This document shows positions 8,983-18,996 of a stretch of DNA of 64,000 bases, piece by piece; the stretch's first letter is position 1; every line of letters starts with the position of its first letter. The position numbers were made by a program, and so were the translations under genes. Below the pieces are notes generated by a model. It did not search any database. It saw nothing but the letters and a program-made list of their open reading frames with translations, and was not told the DNA's origin. The stretch is from assembly GCA_963851045.1 (NCBI GenBank), contig CAWKNC010000001.1, positions 1 to 64,000 on the forward strand, read 5' to 3'. Origin of the DNA: WHSW01 sp963851045. GTDB taxonomy: Bacteria > Actinomycetota > Thermoleophilia > Solirubrobacterales > 70-9.

Positions 8983-9655
8983 GTCGATGAGTGACATCTG
9001 GGGCGTGTTCCACGATGGCATCAATCCCTATTCTGCGGCGAGCGCGGCGTGCGTTGCGTTTCGCGCGGGCGGGATCACCGTCGTCTGGTCAGCAATGCGC
9101 CCAATCCGGGCAGTGAGGTCATGCTCCACCTCGACAGCATGGGCGTGCCACGTTCGGCCTACGATGCCATCGTGACCTCGGGTGATGTGACGCGGGTGCT
9201 GATTTCGGCATGGGCCGGCCGCCCGGTGCATCATCTCGGCCCCGATCGTTATCTCGGCACGTTCGAGGGACTCGATGTCCAATTCGCGCCGGTCGGCGAG
9301 GCGGCGGTCGTGGTTTGCACCGGCCTTGTCGAGGACGAGCAGGAAACGCCCGACGATTACCGCGCGCTGCTGGCCGATCTCCGCGCGCGCAACATTCCGA
9401 TGATTTGCGTCAATCCCGACATCGTCGTCGAACGCCTGGCCATCGGCTGATCTATTGCGCTGGCGCGCTTGCCGAGGCGTACGCGCACTCGGCGGTGAGG
9501 TCGCCTACGCCGGCAAGCCCTATCCGCCCATCTATGCGCGTGCCCGCGAACTGATCGCCGAGGCCCGCGGCGGTGCCGTCGAGACTGCCCGCATCCTCGC
9601 GATTGGCGACGGTATCACACCAACGCGATCGACGGCGCCAGGATCCAAGTCGCGA
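8983..9655 (+). pseudogene. HAD-IIA hydrolase fragment (TIGR01459-like), truncated at both ends and frameshifted
   Basis: Internal piece of a haloacid-dehalogenase superfamily IIA (NagD-like) phosphatase. Motif I reads SDIWGVFHDGINPYSAA directly at the left edge. Motif II is the SNAPNPGSEVMLHLDSMGV region, motif III the Lys in VAYAGKPYPPIYARARELIA, and motif IV ILAIGDGI. Frame changes occur near 9100, 9440, 9500 and 9620. About 25 N-terminal and 50 or more C-terminal residues are missing, with no start codon or stop in context. The closest relatives I recognise by style are alphaproteobacterial. It is sandwiched between a verrucomicrobial-type recD2 and actinobacterial genes, so I read it as a chimeric insert rather than a native gene. 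Confidence 0.75.
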
Positions 9656-9815
9656 GGATGATGTCCAATGAGCCCATGGAAGTCAGTTTCGAGCCGAGGC
9701 GTGGATCGCCTCTAACTCTTACTCCTTCTTCGGACGGTGCACCGCGGAACTAAAGGCCGATTGTCGCCATGGACAAATGATCCATGCGGGCTTCTGCCCA
9801 AAGTACGTTTGAACC
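9656..9815. other. Unexplained stretch containing the second genome junction
   Basis: About 160 bases with no convincing coding frame. On the left the HAD-IIA similarity fades after the ggatcc at about 9641-9646. On the right the actinobacterial epimerase gene ends at 9816. The second join of the mosaic must lie here or just to the left, but the exact base cannot be fixed by eye. Confidence 0.5.
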
Positions 9816-10830
9816 CTAGGTGGGCGCGCCCGCCGATCGCTTCTGTTTCGCTCGACCAGCGAGTTGATCGTAGATCCAGCGGTAGGTCCGCTCCAAGCCT
9901 TCGATGAGAGGCGTTGACGGCTCCCACCCGTATGTCGCCTTCATCAGGCTGTTCTCGCTGTTTCGGCCGCGGACGCCCTGAGGCGCATCAAGCAGATACT
10001 TCCGCTCCAGGTTCACGCTAGCGATCGACTCAACCATGTCGACGAGTTGATTGATGCTCACCAGTTCGGCACTTCCGAGGTTGACGGGCTCGGTGCGCAC
10101 ACCTTCCGCGATCATACGGGTACCAGTGACACAGTCATCGATCCACATGAAGCTTCGCCGTTGCTCGCCGTCTCCCCAGATCTCAATCTCCGTGTTACCC
10201 GAGAGAGCCGCCTCGGCAACCTTTCGGCAGATCGCCGCCGGAGCCTTTTCGCGGCCACCCTCGAACGTACCCTCCGGACCGTAGACATTGTGATACCGGG
10301 CGGCACGTGTCTCAAGTCCGAAGTCCTCGAGATAGTGCCGGCACATCCGCTCCGCGAAGAGCTTCTCCCATCCATACCCATCTTCGGGCATCGCCGGGTA
10401 GGCGTCCTGCTCTGAGAGCGCCGTCACATCCGTGGTCTGCTGCATCCCGATCGGGTAAACACATGCCGACGAGGAGTAAAAGAAGCGCTCGACCTCAGCT
10501 CGGCGCGACGCCTCGAGCATGTGGGTATCAATCAGCACCGAAAGCATGCACAGCGCCCGGTTGTTCTCGATGAAGCCCATCCCGCCCATATCGGCGGCGA
10601 GGTTGTAGACGGCCTGCATCCCTTCGACCGCCTCCTCGCAGGCCTCGAGACGGCTGACGTCGAGTTGTCGGTTGTCCGCATCCTGAGATGTCTGATACCA
10701 CTCACCGAGCGGCTTGACGTCCACAGCCCTGACCGATTCGCCATCCGCGAGCAGCTTGGCTACGAGGTGCCCCCCGATGAATCCTGCCCGCGCCGGTTAC
10801 AAGCGTTGATGCGCTGCGCTGATCTCCCAC
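9816..10830 (-). CDS. GDP-mannose 3,5-epimerase-like NAD-dependent epimerase, one frameshift
   Basis: Extended short-chain dehydrogenase/reductase. The residues fit GDP-mannose 3,5-epimerase, which makes GDP-L-galactose: SSSACVYP has the Ser-x-Cys pair used as acid/base, YGWEK has the Tyr/Lys pair, and GREKAPAAICRKV matches the catalytic-Lys segment of that family. The nucleotide-binding start (VTGAGGFIGGHLVAKLL) is one base out of frame: a surplus A near 10785 splits it from the rest. The corrected start is the GTG at 10830, giving about 337 residues. It borders the polysaccharide cluster and probably supplies an activated sugar to it. A related 4,6-dehydratase or another epimerase is possible but less likely given the Cys and Lys motifs. 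Confidence 0.8.
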
Positions 10831-10970
10831 GCTAGCTCCAAATCCCCCCAGATCGTTGGTCGACCGAGCATATCCCTCACCGCACGGATGCGGCGGTTCG
10901 GCCGCGGCCCCCCGGTACAGTGCCTACCTTCCTGATGGGCTCCTACACCCAACAATCGGGGCCGCGGCGG

Positions 10971-12172
10971 ATGCGCGTACAGCTCTGGAGTTACCTGTAC
11001 GCACCCGAGCCGACGGGAATCGGGCCCGTCAGCGCGCTGCTGGCGAGGCTGCTGCGTGATCGTGGCCATGAGGTAGAGGTCGTCGCCGCTCATCCGCACT
11101 ACCCAGAGCCACGCTGGGGGGTTCGCCGCCTCCCATATCGCGACGAGGTGGAAGGCATAAACGTCCTGCGCCTGCCGCTCTGGGTCGGGCGCAGCACCGC
11201 GGCACGCCGGATCCGCCAAGAGCTGACCTTCACGGGATCGCTCAGCGCTGCACTTCCGTTCCTAGGCCGACCCGACGTCGTGGTGGCAGCCTCCCCCTCG
11301 TTTCCGGCGCTGCTCCCCGCGGTTCTCAATGCGAGGATCCGCCGGGTGCCGCTCGTGCTGTGGCTGCACGATCTTCTCCCTGACGGCGCCGTTGCGACGG
11401 GACTGGTGCGGGAAGGTCGCGTCCTGCGTGCGTCGCGGTGGCTCGAGCGGACGGCCTACGCCAACGCCGACCGCATCGTCGTACTGTCGAGGAACCATTT
11501 CTGGACAACCTCCGGGCGAAGGGAGTACCCGAGGCGAAGCTCACCCTCATCTATGACCCGGCCACCCGAGAGCCGGGCAAGGCGGCTGGGGCGAGTGACG
11601 ATGTCGACACGAGCGGCCCTCCGACCGTCATCTGCATTGGGAACATCGGACACACGCAGGGGTTGCCCCCGCTGGTGCGCGCCTTTGATCGGTCGGCGGA
11701 ACTGCGCGCTTTGGGCGCTCGGCTCGTGATTACCGGAACGGGAGTAGCGGAGGGCGATGTGCGTCGCGAAGTTACTTCACAGGCGGTAGAGATGGCCGGG
11801 CTCGTTTCTGACGAAGAGCTCGATCGTTTGTTGCAGACGGCGACGCTCGCCATGGTTGGCCAGCACTATGAGGGCACCGAGTTCAACCTGCCTTCGAAGA
11901 TCATGAACTACATGGAATACGGTCTGCCGATCGTCGCGGCGGTGAATCCGCGCGGCGAGGTGGCGCGACTCATCCGCGAGTCAGGCGCGGGGTGGATCGC
12001 CGACAGCTCCAAACCAGCTGACTTTGTCGCAACCGTGCAGGCAGCCCTGACCGACCCGGAGGCCCGGACCAGCCGCGCCGCTGCCGCGCGGGCCTTTGCG
12101 GGGGAGCACTTCACGCAGGAGGCCTTCGCAACGCGATTCGATGCCGTTCTCGATGAGGTTGTCGGCCGCTGA
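10971..12172 (+). CDS. Glycosyltransferase family 4 (WbuB/WcaI-like), one frameshift
   Basis: GT-B fold sugar transferase acting at the inner face of the membrane. The N-terminal domain has the family pattern VQLWSYLYAPEPTGIGPVSALL and WLHDLLPDGAVATGL. The C-terminal donor-binding domain has CIGNIGHTQGLPPLVRAF and FNLPSKIMNYMEYGLPIVAA. The frame breaks near 11497: DRIVVLSR in the first frame, EEPFLDNLRAKGVPEAKLTL in the next, consistent with one lost base. I chose the ATG at 10971 because MRVQLWSYL aligns with family starts; a GTG about 50 bases upstream is possible. Corrected length is about 400 residues. It converges on the methyltransferase at 12188 and is divergent from the epimerase. Confidence 0.85.
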
Positions 12173-12187
12173 ACGTGGCTGTCGGCC

Positions 12188-13082
12188 CTACTCGTCAGAA
12201 CTCGACTGCAGCCGAGCCCGTACTCCGTCTGGCCAGCCCTCCCACATTGAGGCCACACGGACGGCTTGGCGCGAGCGCTTCACCGAGCCCGGACCACCCC
12301 GACCTGCAGCGGTCTGCTTCGGTGAGTGAATAGCAGGCTTCAGCCGCACGGCATCGTCGTGGACATCGAGATACGGCTGCAGGCTCGAGCGAAATGCGCA
12401 CATCGCAAAGAGATTGCCCTGTCGTGGCGCCAACCATGCAGTGAGCCGCCCGGCGGACCTCATGAGGCCATCTCTGTACGTTGACCCCGATGGCGTCGAC
12501 ATTCCGTAGAAGTACTTAAAGTCGAACGTCAGCTCGGGCCTGTAGCAGCGAACTGTCTTTTCAAACTCCCTCTCCGTCCAACGGAAGACGAAGTTTGGGA
12601 TCGGTCCGAAATCCGCTCCACCTCGAGTCCTGGTCGAGAGCAGGCGCTGATTGATCTCATACTCCGTCACGGACCCGGCACGAAGGCCTGCGCGTACCAG
12701 CAAGCTCTCCCTGCTCTCAACGACCACGACCCCTCTCCTTGCGACCCGGACCATCTCCGTTAGAGCAGCGTGCGGCGCGCGGCAGTGATGCAGGCCGTCT
12801 GCCACGAAGGCTATGTCGAAGCTGTCGTCCTCGAACGGCAGATCCTGGGCATCGGCCGAACGCCAAGAGCGGCCGTCATCGCTATCGACCCGGCCCGCGG
12901 ATGTCTCGGGAAGAACCCCATACTCGACGTCGATGTTCGTGAAGACGGGCGCATTAAGACCAAGCAGCCTGAAGAGCTCGACGTCCATTTCTCCAGCGCA
13001 AATGACGACGGCGCGATCGCTCGCGCACCAAGCCGCCCTGTATCAGCGACTCGCCGACCTTCTTCGTGAACCCCGGCCGCAT
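12188..13082 (-). CDS. Class I SAM-dependent methyltransferase, one frameshift
   Basis: Methyltransferase of the type found in glycan clusters. The N-terminus reads MRPGFTKKVGESLIQGG from the ATG at 13082. After a one-base break near 13020 it continues SDRAVVICAGEMDVELFRLL, the SAM-binding loop region. Then come AQDLPFEDDSFDIAFVADG and LHHCRAPHAALTEMVRVAR, typical post-I and motif IV segments. Corrected length is about 298 residues. The sulfotransferase stop is 8 bases upstream, so the two are in one operon. The target is unknown; a sugar of the polysaccharide, or a lipid intermediate, is the likeliest guess. Confidence 0.8.
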
Positions 13083-13090
13083 CGGCGGAT

Positions 13091-13999
13091 TCAAACGCTC
13101 CAGGACTCAAAACTACAGCCCGAAATCTTGCGTAGCCGGTCAGCCTCATCGCGAAGGCGCGGCTCCAGTGCGCTACGCACCTCCCTGGTCACCGTGGGCT
13201 TTGGGATCGGAGCTCCACCGCCGAAAACCGGAGACCTGAGAACACGCTGCACAGGCCAGCGCAGTGCATCCGGGAGGTGGATTCCTAGTGCCTGAGTTTT
13301 CGCGGCCGCGCGGGAGGCGAGCATGTATGCGCGCCCTTTGCCCCGGGTCTCCTCCCAGAGGCGCTCATACTCCGGGCGGGCGACGTCGGCGGCGACCCCG
13401 AGGAACTCGAAAATCCGCCGAAGCACATCGGCCCTCTCGGTGAGAAAACGCTCCTGTGATTCGACCAGGATACGCGCCGGCGAGTAGTGATCGAGGAACG
13501 CCTCCAGCTGCGTTGCGTAGAGGCTGGCCGCCAGGTAAGGGCTCTCCGGGTCTAGAGCGGCCTCGGCGAACGGGCGCGTCTCGATGCCGGAGTTACCGAG
13601 CGTCGTGATTTTCGACGGCATCGCCGCGAGCTGAACGTAATGTGATGCCATGCGGTCAAAAGGATCGCGGACCATGTAGATCAACTTCGCCTCGGGCACC
13701 ACCTGCTTCATCCGGGGCGCGGTTCCCTCTGAAAATGGGAGCGACGTGTAACTCGTTGATCCCTCGCCCCGGACGGCAGCGCTTGGATCGAACTGGCTTC
13801 GATACCAATCCAGGCCGCGCTCCCAAGTGCCGCCCGTGGAGAGGAAGAAGTCGCTCTTCAGGCGGGACATCGAGATTGACTCATGAGCGTCGAGGTAGTT
13901 ATGCAAGCTCGTCGTGCCGCATTTTGGTGCCCCGATGATGATCAAATTGGGCAATGCGCCATCCATGACTGCCACCATACAAGCGACCGATCCGACCAC
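13091..13999 (-). CDS. PAPS-dependent sulfotransferase
   Basis: Transfers sulfate from 3'-phosphoadenylyl sulfate to a hydroxyl, probably on a sugar. The 5'-phosphosulfate loop is IIIGAPKCGTTSLHNYL and the 3'-phosphate motif is YMVRDPFDRMASHY. The 302-residue length is normal for bacterial Sulfotransfer_1 proteins. An internal ATG at 13966 (MDGALPNLIII) would also make a complete domain, and I cannot choose with certainty. The polymerase gene ends 15 bases upstream and the methyltransferase starts 8 bases downstream. This is the first of two sulfotransferases in the cluster; they share only the core motifs, so they may act at different positions or on different sugars. Confidence 0.85.
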   Translation of the reverse strand: MVGSVACMVAVMDGALPNLIIIGAPKCGTTSLHNYLDAHESISMSRLKSDFFLSTGGTWERGLDWYRSQFDPSAAVRGEGSTSYTSLPFSEGTAPRMKQVVPEAKLIYMVRDPFDRMASHYVQLAAMPSKITTLGNSGIETRPFAEAALDPESPYLAASLYATQLEAFLDHYSPARILVESQERFLTERADVLRRIFEFLGVAADVARPEYERLWEETRGKGRAYMLASRAAAKTQALGIHLPDALRWPVQRVLRSPVFGGGAPIPKPTVTREVRSALEPRLRDEADRLRKISGCSFESWSV

Positions 14000-14014
14000 G
14001 GTTGGGTCGGTGAC

Positions 14015-15524
14015 TCACGCGATGACCGGGGGGGGCAGGGACGTGCGGTGCTCCCTCGCGATCCAGAGTAGGAACATCAGAATCGGCAGATCTTTGAGAA
14101 TCGAGATCACCGATCCGGCGAAGTCGCCGGCCGGGAGGCGCAGGCACAGAGCTACCACGAAGACGCCGTATGGGATCGCCGCCAACCCCTGCGTCATCGA
14201 GGCCAAGGAGTGCGACCACTCAACGCGGCGCACGGCGAGCCCGAAACCAGCATGCCGAAGACAACCGCGATGATGCCACCGTTAATCCAGAGTTCGCCCA
14301 CGAAGCCCGGCGCATCCCCGGTTCGCCGGTTGGTAAAGCCAAAGACCGCCGGGCCGACCACAGGGCCGATCCTGACCGGAGGCTTCTCGGGCCAGAGGGT
14401 CTTTGGGACGGGCGCCCACACAATCGAGATCAGGGTCTTGCCGTACTGATAGGGGTACTCGTCCGGAACCCGCTGCACAACAGCCGAGATCGGTCCAATA
14501 TCCATCCACTCCCGCGAGCCCACCGCGTTCTCTACGATCGCATCGGGTCCGGTGGTGCTTCGCAGACTCGTCGCTTGTCCGGCGTCGACCGCCCGCAGGC
14601 CCCCAAGCAACATGACTCCGACGAAGGCCATCGCGACGAACGCGGCGATGCAGCCTGGATTGGGCTTCGGCCACGACGCCGGCGATCGTGACGAACACCC
14701 CGGCTGCCCAATGTTTCGAACAGAACGCTGCGACTGCTGGTGATCGTCGCGTAGACGGCTGTAGAGCAGAGCCAGAACGACCGCGGCGCCGAGCCAGAGT
14801 TACCACGAAAGGCGACGGCGGACGATTGTGTAGACGCCGAGAACGAACCCGATCCCGGCAAGCGACATCGCGAATCGGTGATAACCGAACACGGTTTGTC
14901 CGCCCTCGACCTCACCAAAGCGCTTGCGCGAGCTGGAAAGGTCAGTTGGCGAGTTGATGCCCACCTTGGGTGCGTAGAGCGCGAATGCACCCACCGCAAC
15001 CACGCACAATCCGACAACAATCCAAAAAGAGCGGCGCGGTGCCGGCAGCGCCATCCCGAGCGCAACGCCGCGACTCAGCAGGCGGCCTGGGCGGGGCTCG
15101 CGACTAATTCCCCCAACCGCGTAGCCACCGGCCAGCGCGGCGACCGAGACCGCCACGACGAGAAGAGCAGGGCTAGAACTGCCGTGTCCAGACCTGAGAG
15201 CAAGAACGGAAGATTGTCCGGAGAGCCATGGGTCAAATAGACCGTCTGCCCGGCGATCCCCAAGAGCATGGTGAGGCCAAATACCGACAGTGGATGCAGC
15301 AACCGGCCCGGCGCGTCCACCACCGCCGCCAAAAACGGGACCGCAGTGACCATGAACGCAACCGAACATTGCAGGTTACGTTCCAGGCCGGTGATGAGAA
15401 ACTGAACGAAAAACGTCAGGCCGATCACGGCGATCCCGACCGGAGCAATCCATGCAATGAGACCCCGTGAGATGGGAGGTCGCGCCGATGGGCCCATGAC
15501 CACAGGGGCGCGTTCGGGACTCAC
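14015..15524 (-). CDS. Wzy-like oligosaccharide repeat-unit polymerase, several frame breaks
   Basis: Polytopic membrane protein, about 500 residues when frames are joined. Hydrophobic segments are visible from GLIAWIAPVGIAVIGLTFFV at the N-terminus to VISILKDLPILMFLLWI near the C-terminus. A long extracytoplasmic segment between helices (SREWMDIGPISAVVQRVPDE ... VPKTLWPEKPP ... GFTNRRTGDAPGFVGELWIN) is typical of O-antigen/capsule polymerases that join undecaprenyl-linked repeat units. Frame changes occur near 15150, 14800, 14640 and 14220. It lies directly after the Wzc-like gene and before a sulfotransferase, as expected of a Wzx/Wzy-pathway locus. The alternative, an O-antigen ligase (WaaL), is less fitting in a Gram-positive-type lineage. 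Confidence 0.75.
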
Positions 15525-15569
15525 GCCCTGCCGACTCCGAGCGCCGTCAGGAAATTCCGGCCTTCCACA

Positions 15570-17070
15570 TCAGTAATCCGAGTAGGCGAGGCGAGGTGGC
15601 ATGTGGTTGAGGACGATGCCCAAGACCGGGTGCGTCTCAGGCGCCGGAGTTGGTCGCTGAGCCCGGTCGCCTCATCTCGCGTCGTTTTATTGACTTGGCC
15701 CACGAGCAGAACGCCGTCGACCTGACCCAGCAGGGGAATGGGGTCGGCGACGCGTAGGATCGGCGGTGAATCGATCACCACCAAGTCGTACTCGTCGGCC
15801 CACTGCTTCAGCAGACCCGACATCTGCGAGCTTGCGAGCAGCTTTGCGGGGTTCGGTGGTCGTGAGCCGGCCAGTACGAGCCTCAGCCGACCGGGCTGCA
15901 GATCACCGGGACCGGTTCCCGTGCTCAAACCCTGAATCTGCCACTTCTGGCCGCTCAAGCCTTCGGAGAGCCCCGGGACCGGGATCACCTCGTTCACACG
16001 TCCAAGGCTCGGTCGATGGAAGTCCGTCTCGACGAGTAGCACCTTCAGCCCTGCGCGTGCCGCGCTGGCCGCAAGACTCAGCGCGACAGTGGTCTTCCCC
16101 TCGCCACGCGCAGCGGACGTAACAAGGATCGATCGCAGCTGGCGATCGATGTTGAAGTACCTGAGATGAGCCCTCAGCATCTCCACCGACTCGCCGTTCG
16201 CACTCAGCAGTTCGCTAAGGCTGTTGCCGCCGGTGCGCAGATCTCGAGATCGCGGAATCGACCGAGCACGGGCAGACCGCCGAGCGCCGATTCAAAGTCG
16301 CGCGCACTCCTAAGCCGGCGGTCCAACAGCTCCGCGAGCAGAGCCAGGCCGATTCCGAGGACCAACCCTACGACAGCACCGAGCACCATATTCTGCTTGA
16401 CCTTCGGCGACGACGCGGACTCTGGGACGCTCGCGGTTTGCACGAGTTCGGCGTTGCCGGTCTGTATGGCTCCCAGAGCCTGTAGGCGGCCGATTTCGCG
16501 TCGCAGCGACTGACCGGCGGGGCCCGCTCGCTCAGACGGAAGCAGCTCTTCCAGATCGCGGGCTACAAGTCGTCTTGCCTGCCTGATCCTGCTTCGATCG
16601 GCGTTCCGTCGGAAGCCGATGTAGTTAAGCGCAAAGGTATTTGCCAGCTCGGCCGCCCGTTCGGGGCTCGAATCGGTTGCCCTGATGTTGACGACATCAG
16701 ATTGCTGATCGGTCTTGATCGCCACCTGTTGCGCCACGGCGTCGCCATCCAGGTCATCGTCGAGATCCTCGGCCGTCAAGTCAGCCACCACTTGAAGCGA
16801 GACGAGCGCAATATTAGTCGCAGCCTGGCGGTCGGGATCTCCAATCTCGAACAGCCCCTGACTATCCGGACCCAGTCCGGGATCACGGAACAGGAGTGAG
16901 GCCTGCGCCGTGTACTGCTTCTCCTTCAAGACGGACACGATGAGGGCGAACCCACCGGTAACCAAAACGCAGACTGCGATCAGCCACGCCCGCCTGCGAA
17001 GCGCCTGAACGGTGCTCTCGCCGATTGCGTCGCTCTCCGGCGCCGGCGCTGCGGTGGTGGGGCTGGACAA
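15570..17070 (-). CDS. Wzz-domain tyrosine autokinase (BY-kinase, Wzc-like), two frameshifts
   Basis: Co-polymerase/kinase controlling polysaccharide chain length. The N-terminal part is a Wzz domain with a first TM helix (AWLIAVCVLVTGGFALIVSVL) and a second (MVLGAVVGLVLGIGLALLAE). The cytoplasmic BY-kinase domain has Walker A SAARGEGKTTVALSLA, Walker A' VLLVETDFHRP and Walker B VVIDSPPILR. One break near 16255 separates the halves (PVLGR, then PRSRDLRTGGNSLSELL). Another near 15635 hides the true end (HPVLGIVLNHMPP ... YSDY). The C-terminal Tyr cluster is reduced to two tyrosines. I take the TTG at 17070 as start because the upstream GT4 gene stops 16 bases before it. Confidence 0.85.
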
Positions 17071-17086
17071 GCCGGTGATCCTACGC

Positions 17087-18283
17087 CTATCGGCCGCCGC
17101 TGCCGTACTCGAGCGCAAACTCGAACGCGCGCAGGTGGACATCCAGACAGGCGTCGGTCCTAAAGCGTGATGTTGCTTGCGCGCGCCCCTCGGCTCCGAT
17201 GCGGGCGCGCAGATCAGGATCCTCGAGCAAAGGCAAGGTGGCTCGCGCCTGATCTCCCGGGCTCCGTGGGCTAACGACGAAGCCGGTCAGTCCGTCCTCG
17301 ACAATCTCGCGCACCCCGCCAACATCGGTGGACACAACCGGAATCGCCATGGCCATCGCCTCCATCAGCACGGTCGGCACCCCCTCGGACCGCGGCTCGG
17401 AAGTCAGCCAGAACACGTCGATCGCCGGAGCGAGTTCGTTAACGCGCGCGCCCGGGTCTCGTACCACGAGATTCGTTCCCAGCTGCAGTCCCAGATCGTG
17501 CGCCAGTCCCCAGAGCTCGCGCTCGAGATGCTGGTGCGTGTCGTGGCCGGCTCCCAGTATCAGGAAGCGAGCGTTGGGATGCGAACGCAAGACCTCGCTC
17601 GCTGCGCGGATGAAGGTGGCATGGCCTTTCTGCGGATTCAGGGTCCCCACGGTGCCGATGACTAGGTCGTTATCGCCGAACCCCAACTCCCGTCTGGCCG
17701 CCGTTCTGCGTCGCGGGTCCGGGACGAAGCGGTCGACGTCGACCGGCGAGAAGAATGGAAACCAGCGGTCGCGCATCCGACTCGAGACGCCATGCTCGTC
17801 GGCAATTGTCGTGCCGGTAGTCATCACCACGCTTGCGAGGCGTTGAACTAGGGGCCTCAGTGTGGCGCGGACGAGTTGGGGCGCCCTGCTGTCGATGATC
17901 TGCCAGGCGACCGGGACCCCTGCCATCCGCGCCGCCAACGCAGCGTGAGGATTGACAAGTCCTCCGATCACTACGAGGTCGATGTCGAGGCTTCGGATGA
18001 GGCGACGGATCCGCAGGACCTCCGGCGCAAGCCCGGCGATCAGCGCCACGTGCGGCATTGGGGAGCGGCTGACCCGAAGACGGTGAAGACGCATTGTCGT
18101 GGTCGGTATCCCCGCATCCTGGAAGCGCTGAACCGCGTTGCCGGGCTCGTCGGGAAGCAAGACGTGCGTACTCCAGCCGTGCGCTCGGAGCGGCTCCGCG
18201 AGGCGCAAAGCGCGGTTGTGCGGGCCGCCGTACACCGGGTAATGGACGACGAACAGCAGTCGCCTCTCGACGTCCGACGTCAT
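17087..18283 (-). CDS. Glycosyltransferase family 4
   Basis: Intact 398-residue GT-B glycosyltransferase. The N-terminal acceptor domain starts LLFVVHYPVYGGPHNRALRL. The C-terminal Glycos_transf_1 domain has IGTVGTLNPQKGHATFIRA, FLILGAGHD and the nucleotide-sugar loop SEGVPTVLMEAMAMAIPVVS with its Glu pair. It lies 12 bases downstream of the methyltransferase at 18296 and 16 bases before the Wzc-like gene, so it is part of the same transcript. It adds one sugar of the repeat unit; donor and linkage cannot be predicted. Confidence 0.9.
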   Translation of the reverse strand: MTSDVERRLLFVVHYPVYGGPHNRALRLAEPLRAHGWSTHVLLPDEPGNAVQRFQDAGIPTTTMRLHRLRVSRSPMPHVALIAGLAPEVLRIRRLIRSLDIDLVVIGGLVNPHAALAARMAGVPVAWQIIDSRAPQLVRATLRPLVQRLASVVMTTGTTIADEHGVSSRMRDRWFPFFSPVDVDRFVPDPRRRTAARRELGFGDNDLVIGTVGTLNPQKGHATFIRAASEVLRSHPNARFLILGAGHDTHQHLERELWGLAHDLGLQLGTNLVVRDPGARVNELAPAIDVFWLTSEPRSEGVPTVLMEAMAMAIPVVSTDVGGVREIVEDGLTGFVVSPRSPGDQARATLPLLEDPDLRARIGAEGRAQATSRFRTDACLDVHLRAFEFALEYGSGGR

Positions 18284-18295
18284 GTCACGTCGGCT

Positions 18296-18958
18296 TCAAG
18301 CCTCAGCGCGGCGAAGGAGAACGCTGAACTCAACGCCGATCGGCGTCGTGCAACGCCTCTGATCGACCAGATCCAGCCCGACGTCCGACGCCATCGACAC
18401 GAGTTGCTCCGGGAGCATTGGGTAGGACGCGGCGAAAGAGCGACGGCGCCAGAACTCGTAACTCAGGTGGCCAACGAGGCTGAACGAGCAGACCACCCAT
18501 TCGCGTGAGACACGCGCGAACTCCTCGAGGACTCGAGCCTGGGTCGCGAGCGGTAGGTGCTTCGTGAGGGCGTGTGAGAAGACCGCGTCGACACTGTCGG
18601 CAGGCAGCTCGATCGCTTCGGCATCGCCTTGCGAGATCTCGATCTCGAGATCCATCGCTTCGGCCCGCCTTCGTGCGACATCCAGCATCGCCGGAGATAT
18701 GTCAAAGGCACGCAATGTCGAGGCCCGGGTCGCGAGTAGCGGCCACCATCTGCCGATCCCACACGGGCAATCCAGGATGACGAGATCGGAAGGGAGCATC
18801 TCGACGACCGCGGCTACGCCGCGTTGTTCGCGAGCAAAGCGATAACGACCCAACACACCGTTGAAGCGACTTGCTTCGTAGCTGTCAGCGATTTCAGGAT
18901 CGAGATATCCGTCACGGGCCGGGTAAGACTGCGATCCGGACACTGTGTCGTCGCCCAT
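18296..18958 (-). CDS. SAM-dependent methyltransferase (Methyltransf_11 type)
   Basis: Intact 220-residue class I methyltransferase. Motif I is VILDCPCGIGRWWPLLA, motif II the Asp of LRAFDISPAMLDVARRRAE, and the later motif is ELPADSVDAVFSHALTKHLP. It is encoded between two GT4 genes with gaps of 38 and 12 bases, which suggests O- or N-methylation of the polysaccharide. Starts with ATG. The exact substrate is not inferable. Confidence 0.85.
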   Translation of the reverse strand: MGDDTVSGSQSYPARDGYLDPEIADSYEASRFNGVLGRYRFAREQRGVAAVVEMLPSDLVILDCPCGIGRWWPLLATRASTLRAFDISPAMLDVARRRAEAMDLEIEISQGDAEAIELPADSVDAVFSHALTKHLPLATQARVLEEFARVSREWVVCSFSLVGHLSYEFWRRRSFAASYPMLPEQLVSMASDVGLDLVDQRRCTTPIGVEFSVLLRRAEA

Positions 18959-18996
18959 CCGGCAATTCTACGACTCAAGACGCGTCGCCACGCAGG

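Noticed and set aside
8983..9655. Recent horizontal transfer of a HAD-IIA gene
   Set aside because: The fragment lacks both ends and breaks recD2 at the same point, with no mobile-element sequence at either side.
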